In this document: in pieces, positions 1 through 9,405 of the stretch
Layout of the letters: every line of letters starts with the position of its first letter
Position numbering within the stretch: the first letter of the stretch is position 1
Source: Caldilineaceae bacterium
GTDB lineage: Bacteria; Chloroflexota; Anaerolineae; Caldilineales; Caldilineaceae
Assembly: GCA_026989655.1 (NCBI GenBank)
Contig: JALSIX010000004.1
Coordinates: 1-34,834 of the forward strand
DNA length: 34,834 bases
Reading direction: 5' to 3'
Translations under genes and position numbers: made by a program
The notes under the pieces: model-generated
Seen by the model: only the letters and a program-made list of their open reading frames with translations
Told to the model about the DNA's origin: nothing
Database searches by the model: none

Positions 1-129
1 ACTCGGCAGCGCCAGAGGCTGCTCCCACGCGAGCGGCGGGCAGGAGCCCCCCATCTCGACCAAGGGTCCGCTGCCGATGGCCCTGCAATCCACCCCGGCC
101 CGGAACGCGCAAAACTGGACGATCTGCAA
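1..129 (-). other. possible 5' end of a leftward gene cut by the window edge
   Basis: On the minus strand a frame opens from a TTG at 129 and stays open to base 1. A weak AGGA lies just upstream at 133-136. Nearly all third codon positions in this frame are G or C, as in the real genes of the window. However, a plus-strand frame shares the same third positions, so the bias does not decide the strand. The translated piece (about 43 residues) resembles nothing I recognise. An AT-richer stretch directly upstream (130-200) would suit a start region. Confidence 0.2.
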
Positions 130-341
130 ATTTCCTGTAATCGTTTTCTGTAATGACGACGTCAGAGCACAGCCAATCAAGCATACCAAACATTTTTTCA
201 GCTAACTTTCCCCAAGGGCCGCCACCCCCCTGCAAAACGGACCGGGGTCCGCCAATTTCCTTGCCGAAAACTTTCGCTTCTGCCCGTCGCGGCGGGGGAT
301 TTCCGCCCCCAGACTTCACATAACCGCAGGATAACACCGAT
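130..341. other. intergenic stretch without a recognised gene
   Basis: The G+C content drops at 130-200 and rises again from 200. Short open frames here show no family resemblance and no ribosome binding site. I see no RNA gene or long repeat. It probably holds the upstream region of a leftward gene and the upstream edge of the 342-370 promoter. Confidence 0.4.
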
Positions 342-370
342 TTGCGTTCTGGAGGCAGATGGTGTATAAT
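342..370 (+). promoter_or_regulatory. sigma-70-type promoter for the response regulator gene
   Basis: A -35 box TTGCGT (342-347) is separated by 17 bp from a perfect -10 box TATAAT (365-370). The predicted start near 377 gives an untranslated leader of about 180 nt before the ATG at 560. GGGCAC (407-412) and GTGCCC (457-462) in the leader are complementary and could fold. No terminator is seen in the leader. Confidence 0.75.
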
Positions 371-559
371 GGGGCACCGTAAGATCTATAACGGCCTTAT
401 TGCCTTGGGCACCCCGCGGATCCGGTCTCCCCAATTACGGGCCTGTAAATGCCGGAGTGCCCTGGCGCCTGGAGCAGGCTCGAGGGATCTCCCGCCCTCC
501 CCAGGCCATCATCCGTTGCTCGGAGTCCCACAAACCCAGGAGAAAGTGAGAGTCACGCC

Positions 560-1312
560 ATGAGTACAACCACGCCGACCCCTCAGGAAACTCCTCGTAT
601 CCTCGTGGTGGACGACGCCGCAGACACCCGGCTCCTGCTGAACCTGCGGCTCCAACGCCAGGGCTACGAAGTGTTGACCGCGGGCAGTGGCACAGAGGCC
701 CTGGAGATCATCCAGAAGGAGGGCCTGCCGGACCTGGTGCTCCTGGACATCATGATGCCGGGCATGGATGGGTTCGCCGTGGCCCAGGAGCTTCGGCGGA
801 TGGGGGACATCCCCATCATCTTCCTCTCCGCCCTCTCGGACACAGAGACCAAGGTAGAGGGCCTCAGCCGCTTCGCCGAGGACTACATCACCAAGCCCTT
901 CGACTTCGAGGAGCTCCTGGCCCGCATCCGCCGCGTCTTGCTTCGGGTGGCCGCGGCCGGGGAGGCGGATCCGGAGCACACCATCGACGACTACCTGCAG
1001 GTGAACTTCGCCCAACAGTACGCGGTGGTGGGCGGCAAACAGGTGACCCTGACCCCCACGGAGAACCGGCTGCTCCACATCCTCTACGCGAACCGCGGCC
1101 GGGTCCTCTCGCCGGGCTTCCTGTTGGCCAAGGCCTGGGATCCCGTGCGCCAGGGCACCGTGGAGTCCCTGTGGGTCCACATGCGGCGCCTGCGCAGCAA
1201 GATCGAGCCCGACCCAGACAACCCCCGCTACATCGTCACCGTTCGGGGCCAGGGCTACTGTCTGCCCCAGCGCATCCGCACGCCGGACGGCGAGGAGGCC
1301 ACCACCATCTAG
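560..1312 (+). CDS. OmpR/PhoB-family response regulator
   Basis: This is a 250-aa two-component response regulator: an N-terminal receiver (about residues 12-125) and a C-terminal winged-helix DNA-binding domain (about 145-240). Visible receiver residues are the acidic pair D18/D19, phospho-acceptor D63 in [11 protein letters not shown], and K112 in TKPF. The output domain carries the usual [16 protein letters not shown] and VRGQGY motifs. I chose the ATG at 560, preceded by AGGAGAAAG (538-546), rather than the in-frame ATG at 449, whose extra 37 residues are proline/serine-rich and unlike the family. No histidine kinase lies beside it, so its partner must be encoded elsewhere. The gene has its own promoter (342-370) and a likely terminator (1345-1370), so it appears monocistronic. 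The target genes and signal cannot be told from the sequence. Confidence 0.93.
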   Translation: MSTTTPTPQETPRILVVDDAADTRLLLNLRLQRQGYEVLTAGSGTEALEIIQKEGLPDLVLLDIMMPGMDGFAVAQELRRMGDIPIIFLSALSDTETKVEGLSRFAEDYITKPFDFEELLARIRRVLLRVAAAGEADPEHTIDDYLQVNFAQQYAVVGGKQVTLTPTENRLLHILYANRGRVLSPGFLLAKAWDPVRQGTVESLWVHMRRLRSKIEPDPDNPRYIVTVRGQGYCLPQRIRTPDGEEATTI

Positions 1313-1344
1313 GGGGACACTCCCCCGCCCCAGCAGGCCAGGGA

Positions 1345-1370
1345 AGGGCCCGGAGCCGGCTCCGGGCCCT
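1345..1370 (+). terminator. probable terminator after the response regulator
   Basis: A perfect 26-bp palindrome (two 13-bp arms meeting at 1357/1358) lies 33 bp after the stop at 1312. The hairpin is very GC-rich. The following bases (CTGTGCCTCT) are only weakly T-rich, so it may terminate inefficiently or need a factor. Confidence 0.55.
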
Positions 1371-1434
1371 CTGTGCCTCTCCGCCCCGCTCCACCGACCT
1401 CCCCGCCCCATTATTCTCAAAACTTTCATAATAA

Positions 1435-1463
1435 TTGACACCCCCATCCGGCTGTGCTATACT
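1435..1463 (+). promoter_or_regulatory. consensus promoter of the SufR-like/moaA operon
   Basis: A perfect -35 TTGACA (1435-1440) and -10 TATACT (1458-1463) are separated by 17 bp, with an extended -10 TGC at 1455-1457. An A/T-rich stretch (1411-1434) sits directly upstream, like an UP element. The predicted start near 1470 gives about 110 nt of leader. Such a strong basal promoter suits a repressed operon; the downstream regulator is a plausible autorepressor. Confidence 0.85.
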
Positions 1464-1580
1464 GCCCATCAGCCGTAGTCCCCCGGTCGTCGGGATCGTG
1501 GGGGAGGTGTCCCCTCGGGGCAGCGTGGATCTTCGCCGGAGGGGAAGGGCAAGGCCCGCATCATCCCTGGACACAAGGCC

Positions 1581-2333
1581 GTGCACCCTGTTCGTCAGCG
1601 CATTCTCGAGTTCCTGAAACAGAGACAGCAGGCCACCGTGGCGGAGCTGGCCGACGCCCTGGACATGGCGCCCGTCAGCATCCGCTACCACCTGGATGTG
1701 CTCCAGGCCGATGCCCTGATCCGCGCGGAGCCGGAACGCCGGGAGGGGCGGGTCGGCCGCCCCAAACAGGTGTACACCCTGACCGCGCAGGCAGGCACCC
1801 TCTTCCCGGACAACTTCGGGGCCCTGGCCCGGGGGCTGTTGCGCCAGCTCAAGCGACGCCTGGGCGAGGAGCAGCTGGCGGGCCTGTTCCAGGAGCTGGC
1901 CCGGGAGATGGCCGCGGAGCTGGCCGCCCAGTGTCGACAGCCCATGGAGGAGCTCCCCCTGGAGCAACGGCTGGACTGCGTGGCCGAACTGCTCAGCGCC
2001 CGGGGCTACATGGCCCAGTGGCATGGCCGGCCCGGCGAGGGCAACGCCGCGGCCAACGGCAGCGATCGGCCGGAGTACATCCTGTACACCTACAACTGCC
2101 CGTACGGAGAGGCGGCCCAGGAACACCGGGAGCTGTGCTGCATGGACCTGGCCCTGGTCTCGAACCTTCTCGGCCAGGAGTGCGAACGGGTGGATTCGCT
2201 GGCGGACGATGGACTCTGCTGCGCCTACCGGGTCCAGGCCGGTGCCCCGGGGGAAGCCACCTGCCTGCAGGCCCAGCGGCCGGAGGAGGCGATGTCGCCC
2301 ACCCCACCACGGATAGGAGGCCGTGCCCCATGA
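1581..2333 (+). CDS. SufR-like iron-sulfur winged-helix transcriptional regulator
   Basis: This 250-aa protein has an N-terminal winged helix-turn-helix (about residues 1-70; the segment VAELADALDMAPVSIRYHL is the HTH). Its C-terminal half carries clustered cysteines: C173 in YNCPYG, C186/C187, C201 in QECERV and C213/C214 in LCCAY. The order and spacing match the Fe-S-ligating cysteines of SufR-type ArsR/DeoR-like repressors, which sense Fe-S status and control Fe-S assembly genes. The start is a GTG at 1581; no strong SD precedes it. The stop overlaps the start of moaA (ATGA at 2330-2333), so the two are translationally coupled. Its neighbours (MoaA, A-type carrier, rhodanese, radical SAM enzymes) all concern Fe-S or sulfur chemistry, which supports an Fe-S-responsive role. 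Binding of a cluster is inferred, not shown. Confidence 0.82.
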   Translation: MHPVRQRILEFLKQRQQATVAELADALDMAPVSIRYHLDVLQADALIRAEPERREGRVGRPKQVYTLTAQAGTLFPDNFGALARGLLRQLKRRLGEEQLAGLFQELAREMAAELAAQCRQPMEELPLEQRLDCVAELLSARGYMAQWHGRPGEGNAAANGSDRPEYILYTYNCPYGEAAQEHRELCCMDLALVSNLLGQECERVDSLADDGLCCAYRVQAGAPGEATCLQAQRPEEAMSPTPPRIGGRAP

Positions 2334-3427
2334 CGTCCTCGACCGCGGTGCCCCCGGCCGAGGCAGGCCACCGGGCAGGTGAGCGGCGCTATCGCTCCCG
2401 TTTCGGGACCGTGACCGTGCCCCCTGTCCCGGCCTCCTGGGCTGTGGAACCCACCCTGGACCAGTACGGCCGGCGCATCCGGTACCTGCGCATCAGCCTG
2501 ACGGATGCCTGCAACCTCCGCTGTGTCTACTGCATGCCGGAGCACATGACCTTCCGGCCCCGACACGAGCTGATGAGCGACGCGGAGGTCCTCTTCCTGG
2601 TCCAGGTCGCGGCCAGCCTAGGGGTGGAGAAGATCCGGCTGACCGGCGGCGAACCCACCATCCGCCCCGGGGTGGTGGAGCTGGTGGCGGCCATCGCGGG
2701 GGTCCCCGGCATCCGAGAGGTGGCCATGACCACCAATGGCCTGCTCCTGGACCGCCTGGCCGAGCCCCTGGCCCGGGCCGGCCTGCAGCGGGTCAACGTC
2801 AGCCTGGACACCCTGGACGCCGAGAAGTTCCACCGCATCACCCGGTGGGGCCACATCGAGGACGTCCTCCGGGGCATCCAGGCCGCGGAGGACGCGGGCC
2901 TGCGCCCGGTGAAGGTCAACTGCGTGGTGGTGCGGGGCTTCAACGAGGAGGATGTGGTGGACCTGGCCGGCCTCACCCTGGAGCGGGAGTGGGAGGTCCG
3001 CTTCATCGAGCTGATGCCCTTCGGCGCCATCACCGACTTCCAGACCAGCGGTGTGGTGCCCTTCGCGGAGATCCGGGCCCGGATCGAGACGGCCTTCGGC
3101 CCCCTGGAGGAGGTAGGCTACGACTTCCAGGACCCGAGCCGGCCGTTTCGGATCCCAGGGGCTCGGGGGACCCTGGGCTTCATCAACAGCGTCACCGAGC
3201 CCTTCTGCCAGGGGTGTGGCCGGGTGCGCCTCACGGCCGACGGCAAGCTCCGCCTCTGTCTGCTGCGGGACGACGAGGTGGACCTGCTGACCCCCCTGCG
3301 GGCCGGCGGCTCCTTCCAGGAGATCCGGGAGCTCATGCGGGCGGGCATGTACCGCAAACCCTGGGGGCACGAGCTCTCCCGGGGGGTCATCGCGGCGGAG
3401 CGGGCCATGAACCAGATCGGGGGGTGA
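2330..3427 (+). CDS. moaA: GTP 3',8-cyclase MoaA (molybdenum cofactor biosynthesis)
   Basis: MoaA is a radical SAM enzyme that, in the family, converts GTP to 3',8-cyclo-GTP in the first step of molybdopterin synthesis. The 365-aa protein has the N-terminal cluster motif C61-x3-C65-x2-C68, the GGEPT SAM-binding segment, and the C-terminal second-cluster cysteines C293, C296 and C310. It ends in the characteristic Gly-Gly. The N-terminus is about 40 residues longer than usual and is proline/alanine-rich before the conserved DQYGRRIRYLRISLTDACN segment. The ATG at 2330 has AGGAGG at 2315-2320 and overlaps the upstream stop by 4 bp. No other mo-cofactor genes lie here. Placement under an Fe-S-type regulator is logical because MoaA carries two 4Fe-4S clusters. 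Confidence 0.97.
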   Translation: MTSSTAVPPAEAGHRAGERRYRSRFGTVTVPPVPASWAVEPTLDQYGRRIRYLRISLTDACNLRCVYCMPEHMTFRPRHELMSDAEVLFLVQVAASLGVEKIRLTGGEPTIRPGVVELVAAIAGVPGIREVAMTTNGLLLDRLAEPLARAGLQRVNVSLDTLDAEKFHRITRWGHIEDVLRGIQAAEDAGLRPVKVNCVVVRGFNEEDVVDLAGLTLEREWEVRFIELMPFGAITDFQTSGVVPFAEIRARIETAFGPLEEVGYDFQDPSRPFRIPGARGTLGFINSVTEPFCQGCGRVRLTADGKLRLCLLRDDEVDLLTPLRAGGSFQEIRELMRAGMYRKPWGHELSRGVIAAERAMNQIGG

Positions 3428-3558
3428 GCGGGAAACGTGGGGCCCCTGGGCCGTCGACCGCCCCGATCCTGTGGCCAGCCCTCGGCAAGGCCTCCGTGGG
3501 CCCAATCCGGCCATCCCGCCCGCGCCCATCCCGGCATGCAATATACACGATATCACAC

Positions 3559-3628
3559 TCTCGTGCATCCATCATCGTGCTCTCATCTCGTCGATCCAGT
3601 GACTTCATCGATACCCGTGACTTCCCAG
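3559..3628. repeat. degenerate 7-nt-period intergenic repeat
   Basis: The stretch upstream of the Fe-S carrier gene can be laid out in successive heptamers (CATCCAT at 3566, CATCGTG at 3573, CTCTCAT at 3580, CTCGTCG at 3587 and so on) with a loose 7-nt period. The 14-mer CATCCATCATCGTG at 3566-3579 recurs near 28850-28870. The base composition differs from the surrounding GC-rich genes. I see no promoter or gene in it. Confidence 0.45.
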
Positions 3629-3658
3629 CGCTTCCCATGAACCCGAGGAGATAGGCCC

Positions 3659-4066
3659 ATGGATATCCCGCTGACCGACAACCAGACCGCTATCGTGCTC
3701 ACCGAGCTGGCCGCGGAGAAGCTGAGCGCCATCATGGAGCAGAAAGGGGTCAAGGAGACCCACGCGCTCCGGGTCTTCGTGCGGGGCGGCGGCTGTGGAG
3801 GCATGCAGTACGGCATGACCTTCGACGACCGGATCCAGGAGACCGACGTGGTGGTGGAACAGCACGGCCTGCGGATCGTGGTGGATCCCACCAGCCTCTT
3901 CTACATCCAGGGCTCGGTGATCGACTACATCGACAACCTGATGGGCGGCGGCTTCCACATCGAGAACCCCAACGCGGTGAGCACCTGTGGCTGTGGCAGC
4001 AGCTTCCGCACGGCCCAGAGCCACGCGGGCGCCCCGGCCGGAGGAGGCCAGGCCTGCGGCTGCTGA
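3659..4066 (+). CDS. A-type Fe-S carrier (IscA/ErpA/HesB family)
   Basis: This 135-aa protein belongs to the HesB/IscA/ErpA family, which carries Fe-S clusters or iron to apo-proteins. The three conserved cluster-binding cysteines are present: C46 in GGGCGGMQYG, and C110 and C112 in STCGCGSSF. A short tail of about 20 residues ends in a further Cys-Gly-Cys, which is not part of the family core and could add a metal ligand. The ATG at 3659 follows GAGGAG at 3645-3650. It sits between moaA and a DUF2203/rhodanese pair and upstream of four radical SAM genes, so delivering clusters to these enzymes is a reasonable inference. Which subfamily (IscA, ErpA or SufA) cannot be fixed from sequence alone. 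Confidence 0.92.
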   Translation: MDIPLTDNQTAIVLTELAAEKLSAIMEQKGVKETHALRVFVRGGGCGGMQYGMTFDDRIQETDVVVEQHGLRIVVDPTSLFYIQGSVIDYIDNLMGGGFHIENPNAVSTCGCGSSFRTAQSHAGAPAGGGQACGC

Positions 4067-4171
4067 ACCCCACCACGGCGGATGGGGTCCCAGGGCGGGG
4101 GTGCCAAGGCATCCTCGCCCTCTTCCTATCCGGTCCCCCGGCAGTCTTCCCCTGCACCCGGAGGAGGAGGC

Positions 4172-4567
4172 GTGCAGCCGCGACGGTTCACCCTGGCCGA
4201 GGCCAGGGCCGCCCTGCCCACGGTCAAGCAACACATGGAGGTCATCCAGGCCGAACGTCGAGCCATCCTGGAGCTGCGGCCAGAGGCCTGGCCCGCCCTC
4301 CAGAAGGCCGCCCTCAACGGCGGCAACCCCGCGGCGGGGCGCCTGCTGGACCACTTCCACCGCCTGGAGCACCACGTGAAGGCCATCCTGGCCATGGGCG
4401 TCCTGGTGAAGGACATCGACCTGGGCCTGGTGGATTTCCTGGCGCGCCGACAGGGGCAGGACGTGTTCCTGTGTTGGCGCTACGGAGAGGACGATCTGCG
4501 CTACTGGCATCCCCTGGATGCCGGCTATGCCGGACGACGGCCCATTGTGGACAGCGAGTTCGCGTAG
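4172..4567 (+). CDS. DUF2203 family protein
   Basis: This conserved protein of unknown function (131 aa from the chosen start) matches the DUF2203 pattern: FTLAEARAALPTV near the N-terminus, a helical middle, VKDIDLGLVDFLARR, then VFLCWRYGE, YWHPLDAGYAGRRPI at the C-terminus. The start is a GTG at 4172 with a run of GGAGGAGGAGG directly before it. An in-frame ATG at 4082 would add 30 glycine/serine/proline-rich residues unlike the family. The GTG start leaves about 105 bp after the Fe-S carrier stop. No function is known to me. The gene lies between Fe-S and sulfur-transfer genes. Confidence 0.85.
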   Translation: MQPRRFTLAEARAALPTVKQHMEVIQAERRAILELRPEAWPALQKAALNGGNPAAGRLLDHFHRLEHHVKAILAMGVLVKDIDLGLVDFLARRQGQDVFLCWRYGEDDLRYWHPLDAGYAGRRPIVDSEFA

Positions 4568-4621
4568 GAGATCTCTCGCTGGCCCCACCCATGCCACAAG
4601 GTGGACTGTACAAGGTGGACC

Positions 4622-4984
4622 ATGCCCAATCCCTACAACGCGCCGGAGATCTCCCCCAAAGAGGTGGCGGAGAAGCTGGACCGAGGCGACAACTTCATCC
4701 TCCTGGACGTCCGGGAACCCCACGAGCTGGCCCATGCCAGCCTGCCCCAGGGGACCTTCCAGCTCGTTCCCCTGAGCGAGCTGGCCGCCCGGCTCACCGA
4801 CGCGCTCCCCCAGGAGGTGCAGGCAGACCGAGACCGGGAGATCGTGGTCATGTGCCACCACGGGCTCCGCAGCGCCCAGGTGACCGCCTGGCTGCGCCAG
4901 CAGGGCTGGACCCGGGTGTTCAGCATGGCTGGGGGCATCGACGCCTACGCCCAGGAGGTGGACCCCTCGGTGGGCACCTACTGA
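4622..4984 (+). CDS. single-domain rhodanese-like sulfurtransferase
   Basis: This 120-aa rhodanese-fold protein has the N-terminal LLDVREPHE motif and an active-site loop CHHGLRS with catalytic C78. The C-terminal GGIDAYA segment is also typical. In the family the cysteine forms a persulfide and passes sulfur to acceptors. I prefer the ATG at 4622; a GTG seven codons upstream (4601) is possible, and neither has a clear SD. It has no signal peptide, so it is cytoplasmic. Its position after an A-type Fe-S carrier and before radical SAM genes makes a sulfur-supply role plausible, though single rhodaneses also act in cyanide or thiosulfate detoxification. Confidence 0.93.
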   Translation: MPNPYNAPEISPKEVAEKLDRGDNFILLDVREPHELAHASLPQGTFQLVPLSELAARLTDALPQEVQADRDREIVVMCHHGLRSAQVTAWLRQQGWTRVFSMAGGIDAYAQEVDPSVGTY

Positions 4985-5061
4985 GAGCCGAGGGACTCGG
5001 ACGTATCCCAGGCGTGGGGAAACGGTCCGACTGTTTTTTATGAAGTCGGCTAGAATAATTT

Positions 5062-5091
5062 TTGGCACCTGGCCCGGTTTCGTGCTACACT
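5062..5091 (+). promoter_or_regulatory. promoter of the radical SAM gene cluster
   Basis: A -35 TTGGCA (5062-5067) and -10 TACACT (5086-5091) are separated by 18 bp, with an extended -10 TGC at 5083-5085. The predicted start near 5098 gives about 80 nt of leader before the GTG at 5179. An A/T-rich patch (5032-5062) lies upstream. Confidence 0.7.
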
Positions 5092-5178
5092 GAATTCCAC
5101 GACCTTGGGGCGACTCCGGAGGTCGTGCCGGACCTGCCCGTGTCCGACCGTGGGACACTACCGAGGGAGGAGAGAACC

Positions 5179-6669
<1,491 letters not shown>

Positions 6670-6720
6670 AAGGGCAAGGAGTGAAAGCAGGCTCAAGTAC
6701 ATCCCGGAGCCCCACTTCTT

Positions 6721-6762
6721 GCTCATGGCTCATTAACTCATTACTCATTACACTTTTCACTC
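6721..6762. repeat. heptad-period intergenic repeat between radical SAM genes 1 and 2
   Basis: CTCAT-type pentamers recur at 6722, 6729, 6737, 6744, then CACTT at 6751 and CACTC at 6758, almost exactly every 7 nt. The stretch is AT-rich against its neighbours and resembles the short heptanucleotide repeats known from cyanobacteria and some other phyla. It lies in a 148-bp gap otherwise without a gene. Confidence 0.6.
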
Positions 6763-6817
6763 TGTAGCCACGTACTCCCGAGCCACCGATCCGCTGTTCG
6801 CCGAGTCAGGAGCATCG

Positions 6818-8290
6818 ATGCGCATCATCCTGGCCAGTCCAGAGGCCAAAGTCTGGAGCGCCCGCAAACACATCCCCCTGGGCCTGGGCTACCTGGCCGC
6901 GGTCCTCCGGGAGGCCGGCCATCAGGTTCGGATCTACGACGCGGCCGTGGAGGACGTGCCCGTGGAGTACTACCTGGACCTGGCCGAGGAACAGGGCCGG
7001 CCCTATCGCCTCATCGGCATCACCGCCACCACCCCCCTGATCCAGGAAGCCTGGGAGATGGCCGCGCTGGCCAAAAAACGCGGCCTGGTCACCGTGCTGG
7101 GCGGCCCCCACCTGACCATCATGCCCTTCGAATCCCTGGAGCCGCCCCGAGACCGGTTCGTGGACTACGTCTTCAAGGGGGAAGCCGAGTACAGCCTCCT
7201 GGAGCTGGTCACCGCGCTGGAGGCCGGCCGGGAGCCCGGGGTCATCCCGGGCATCCACTTCCGCCATGGGGACGAGATCGTGGCCAGCCCCGAGAGCCCC
7301 ATGATCCCGGACCTGGACGCGCTGCCCTTCCCGGCCCACGATCTCTTCCAGATCGACCGCTACACGAACCTGCAGCCCCTGACCGACGGCCTGGACCCGA
7401 ACGCCCGGAGCTTCACCATCCTCACCAGCCGGGGATGCCCCTACAAGTGCACCTTCTGCTCCAAGCCCGTCACCGGGGACACCTGGCGGGCCCGCTCGGT
7501 GGAGAACGTGGTCCAGGAATGGCGCTGGCTGGTGAAGGGGTTGGGCGCCACGGAGATCGGCGTCACCGACGACATCTGGAACCTGAAACTGCCCCGGGCC
7601 AAGGAACTCTGCCGCCGCCTCATCCAGGAGGGGTTGAACACCGTCCCCTGGGTCACCGTCCACGGCATGAAGGTGAACCACACAGACCTGGAACTCTTCC
7701 AGCTCATGAAGGCCGCAGGCTGCAAACGGGTGGGCTTCGGCGTGGAGAACGGCGACGACCGCATGCTGCGGGACGTGATCCGCAAGGGCCAGACCGTGGA
7801 GATGGTGCGGGCGGCCTTCCGCAACGCGAAGGCCGCAGGGCTCCAGACCATGGGCTTCTTCATCTTCGGCATGCCCGGAGACACCGAGGAGACCATGGAG
7901 AAGACCATCCAGTTGGCCCTGGAGCTGGACCCAGAGCTGGCCAACTTCATGCTGGCCGCACCCTTCCCGGGCACGGCCATGTACGACATGATCCGGGAGG
8001 GGGGCGAGATCTTCGCGGACAACTGGACCGACTACGCCATCCACGAGCAGAAGGCCCGCTTCACCATGCACGACGGCCAGTACGACCCCGAGCTGGTGGT
8101 GCGGAAGTGGCGGGAGGCCTATCGCCGCTTCTACCTCTACCGCCCCCGACGGGTGCTGGAGAAGGCCCTGATGAAGGAGAACTGGACGAACCTGCCCAAC
8201 ACCCTGGCCCAGGTGAAACGCTTCTTCATCGGCCACAAGGACCAGACCGCCGACGCGGTCAGCGCCCAGAAGGACCCGGTAGCGGTGTAG
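6818..8290 (+). CDS. B12-binding-type radical SAM enzyme 2
   Basis: This 490-aa protein is a paralogue of the preceding gene with the same layout. An N-terminal cobalamin-binding-type domain runs to about residue 150 (starts RIILASPEA, then LIGITATTP and VLGGPHLT). The radical SAM core has C207, C211 and C214 in [10 protein letters not shown]. The [10 protein letters not shown] and [14 protein letters not shown] segments are typical SAM/substrate-barrel motifs. The ATG at 6818 follows AGGAG (6808-6812). The next gene begins 4 bp after its stop, indicating one transcript. Tandem duplication with divergence suggests two related steps on one substrate. B12 binding is inferred from architecture only. 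Confidence 0.9.
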   Translation: MRIILASPEAKVWSARKHIPLGLGYLAAVLREAGHQVRIYDAAVEDVPVEYYLDLAEEQGRPYRLIGITATTPLIQEAWEMAALAKKRGLVTVLGGPHLTIMPFESLEPPRDRFVDYVFKGEAEYSLLELVTALEAGREPGVIPGIHFRHGDEIVASPESPMIPDLDALPFPAHDLFQIDRYTNLQPLTDGLDPNARSFTILTSRGCPYKCTFCSKPVTGDTWRARSVENVVQEWRWLVKGLGATEIGVTDDIWNLKLPRAKELCRRLIQEGLNTVPWVTVHGMKVNHTDLELFQLMKAAGCKRVGFGVENGDDRMLRDVIRKGQTVEMVRAAFRNAKAAGLQTMGFFIFGMPGDTEETMEKTIQLALELDPELANFMLAAPFPGTAMYDMIREGGEIFADNWTDYAIHEQKARFTMHDGQYDPELVVRKWREAYRRFYLYRPRRVLEKALMKENWTNLPNTLAQVKRFFIGHKDQTADAVSAQKDPVAV

Positions 8291-8294
8291 CCCC

Positions 8295-9374
8295 ATGCTC
8301 GGCCTGCTGCCCAAGCTTCCGCTGTACTGGGCCTTCCGGACCTTTGGCTGGCCCAAGGTCAAACCCTTCTCCCTGGTCATCAGCGTGAGCTTCCGATGCA
8401 ACAGCCGCTGTCGCACCTGCGACGTGTGGCGCAAGCCCAACGACGACATGACCGTGGAGGAGTGGGACCGGGTCTTCCGCAGCCTGGGCCGGGCCCCCTT
8501 CTACCTGACCTTCACCGGCGGCGAGCCCTTCCTGCGCAAGGACCTGGACGAACTGGTGATCCGGGCCTACCGCCACTGCCGCCCCCAGGTCATCACCGTC
8601 CCCACCAACGGCATGCTCACCGAACGGACCCTCGCGATGGTGGACCGCATGTGCCGGCAATGCCCCAAGGCCACCATCGGCATCAACCTGAGCCTGGACG
8701 GCATCGGCCCCGAACACGACCGGATCCGGGGCGTGGAGGGCAACTGGGACCGGGCCATGGAGACCTGGCAGGGGCTCAAGGCCCTCCAGGAGCGCCACCG
8801 GAACCTGGTCCTCACCGTCCACACGGTGATCAGCCGCTTCAACGTACACCGTTTCCCCGCGATCCAACAGGCCCTCCTGGCCCTGGAGCCGGACAGCTAC
8901 ATCACGGAAGTGGCCGAGGAACGGGTCGAGCTGGACACGGTGGGCTGGGGCATCACCCCGGAACCGGAGGACTACGACCCCATCGCGGACCTCCTGAGCG
9001 CCCAGGCCCGCCAGGCCCCGGCCCGAGGGATCGCCCGCTTCACCCAGGCCTTCCGAGCCCAGTACTACCAGCTGGCCAAACGGGTCCTCCGGGAGCGAGA
9101 CCAGGTGATCCCCTGCTACGCAGGCTGGGCCAGCGCCCACATCGCGCCCAACGGCGACCTGTGGAGCTGTTGCATCCGCGCAGAGCCCGTGGGCAACCTG
9201 CGGGAACACGACTACGACCTGACGCCCATCTGGCGCAGCCAGGCCATGGAGGCCCTGCGGGACAGCATCCGACGCCGGGAGTGCGCGTGCCCCATGGCCA
9301 ACGCCAACTACGCCAACATGCTGCTCCACCCACCCACCCTGGCCAAGGTGGCCCTGGACGTGGTGCGGCGCTAG
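8295..9374 (+). CDS. radical SAM protein with SPASM-like C-terminal cysteines
   Basis: This 359-aa protein lacks a B12 domain; the radical SAM motif lies near the N-terminus: C35, C39 and C42 in [18 protein letters not shown] is the SAM-binding motif. The C-terminal region has C274, C292, C293, C330 and C332 around [10 protein letters not shown] and RECACP, resembling SPASM/Twitch auxiliary-cluster domains. Such proteins modify peptides or small molecules, or act like MoaA and NirJ. The ATG at 8295 lies 4 bp after the previous stop, with AAGGA only at a distance, so coupled translation is likely. It is sandwiched between B12-type radical SAM genes, which points to a shared pathway. The substrate is unknown. 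Confidence 0.88.
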   Translation: MLGLLPKLPLYWAFRTFGWPKVKPFSLVISVSFRCNSRCRTCDVWRKPNDDMTVEEWDRVFRSLGRAPFYLTFTGGEPFLRKDLDELVIRAYRHCRPQVITVPTNGMLTERTLAMVDRMCRQCPKATIGINLSLDGIGPEHDRIRGVEGNWDRAMETWQGLKALQERHRNLVLTVHTVISRFNVHRFPAIQQALLALEPDSYITEVAEERVELDTVGWGITPEPEDYDPIADLLSAQARQAPARGIARFTQAFRAQYYQLAKRVLRERDQVIPCYAGWASAHIAPNGDLWSCCIRAEPVGNLREHDYDLTPIWRSQAMEALRDSIRRRECACPMANANYANMLLHPPTLAKVALDVVRR

Positions 9375-9405
9375 GGAACGAACCGCGCATCGAGGGGGAG
9401 AGACC

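Noticed and set aside
449-559. N-terminal extension of the response regulator from the ATG at 449
   Set aside because: No SD, composition unlike the family, and the ATG at 560 has a suitable AGGAG and begins just before the receiver domain.
5027-5049. Inverted repeat CCGACT/AGTCGG after the rhodanese as a terminator
   Set aside because: Only 6 bp, with the T-run in the loop rather than after the stem.
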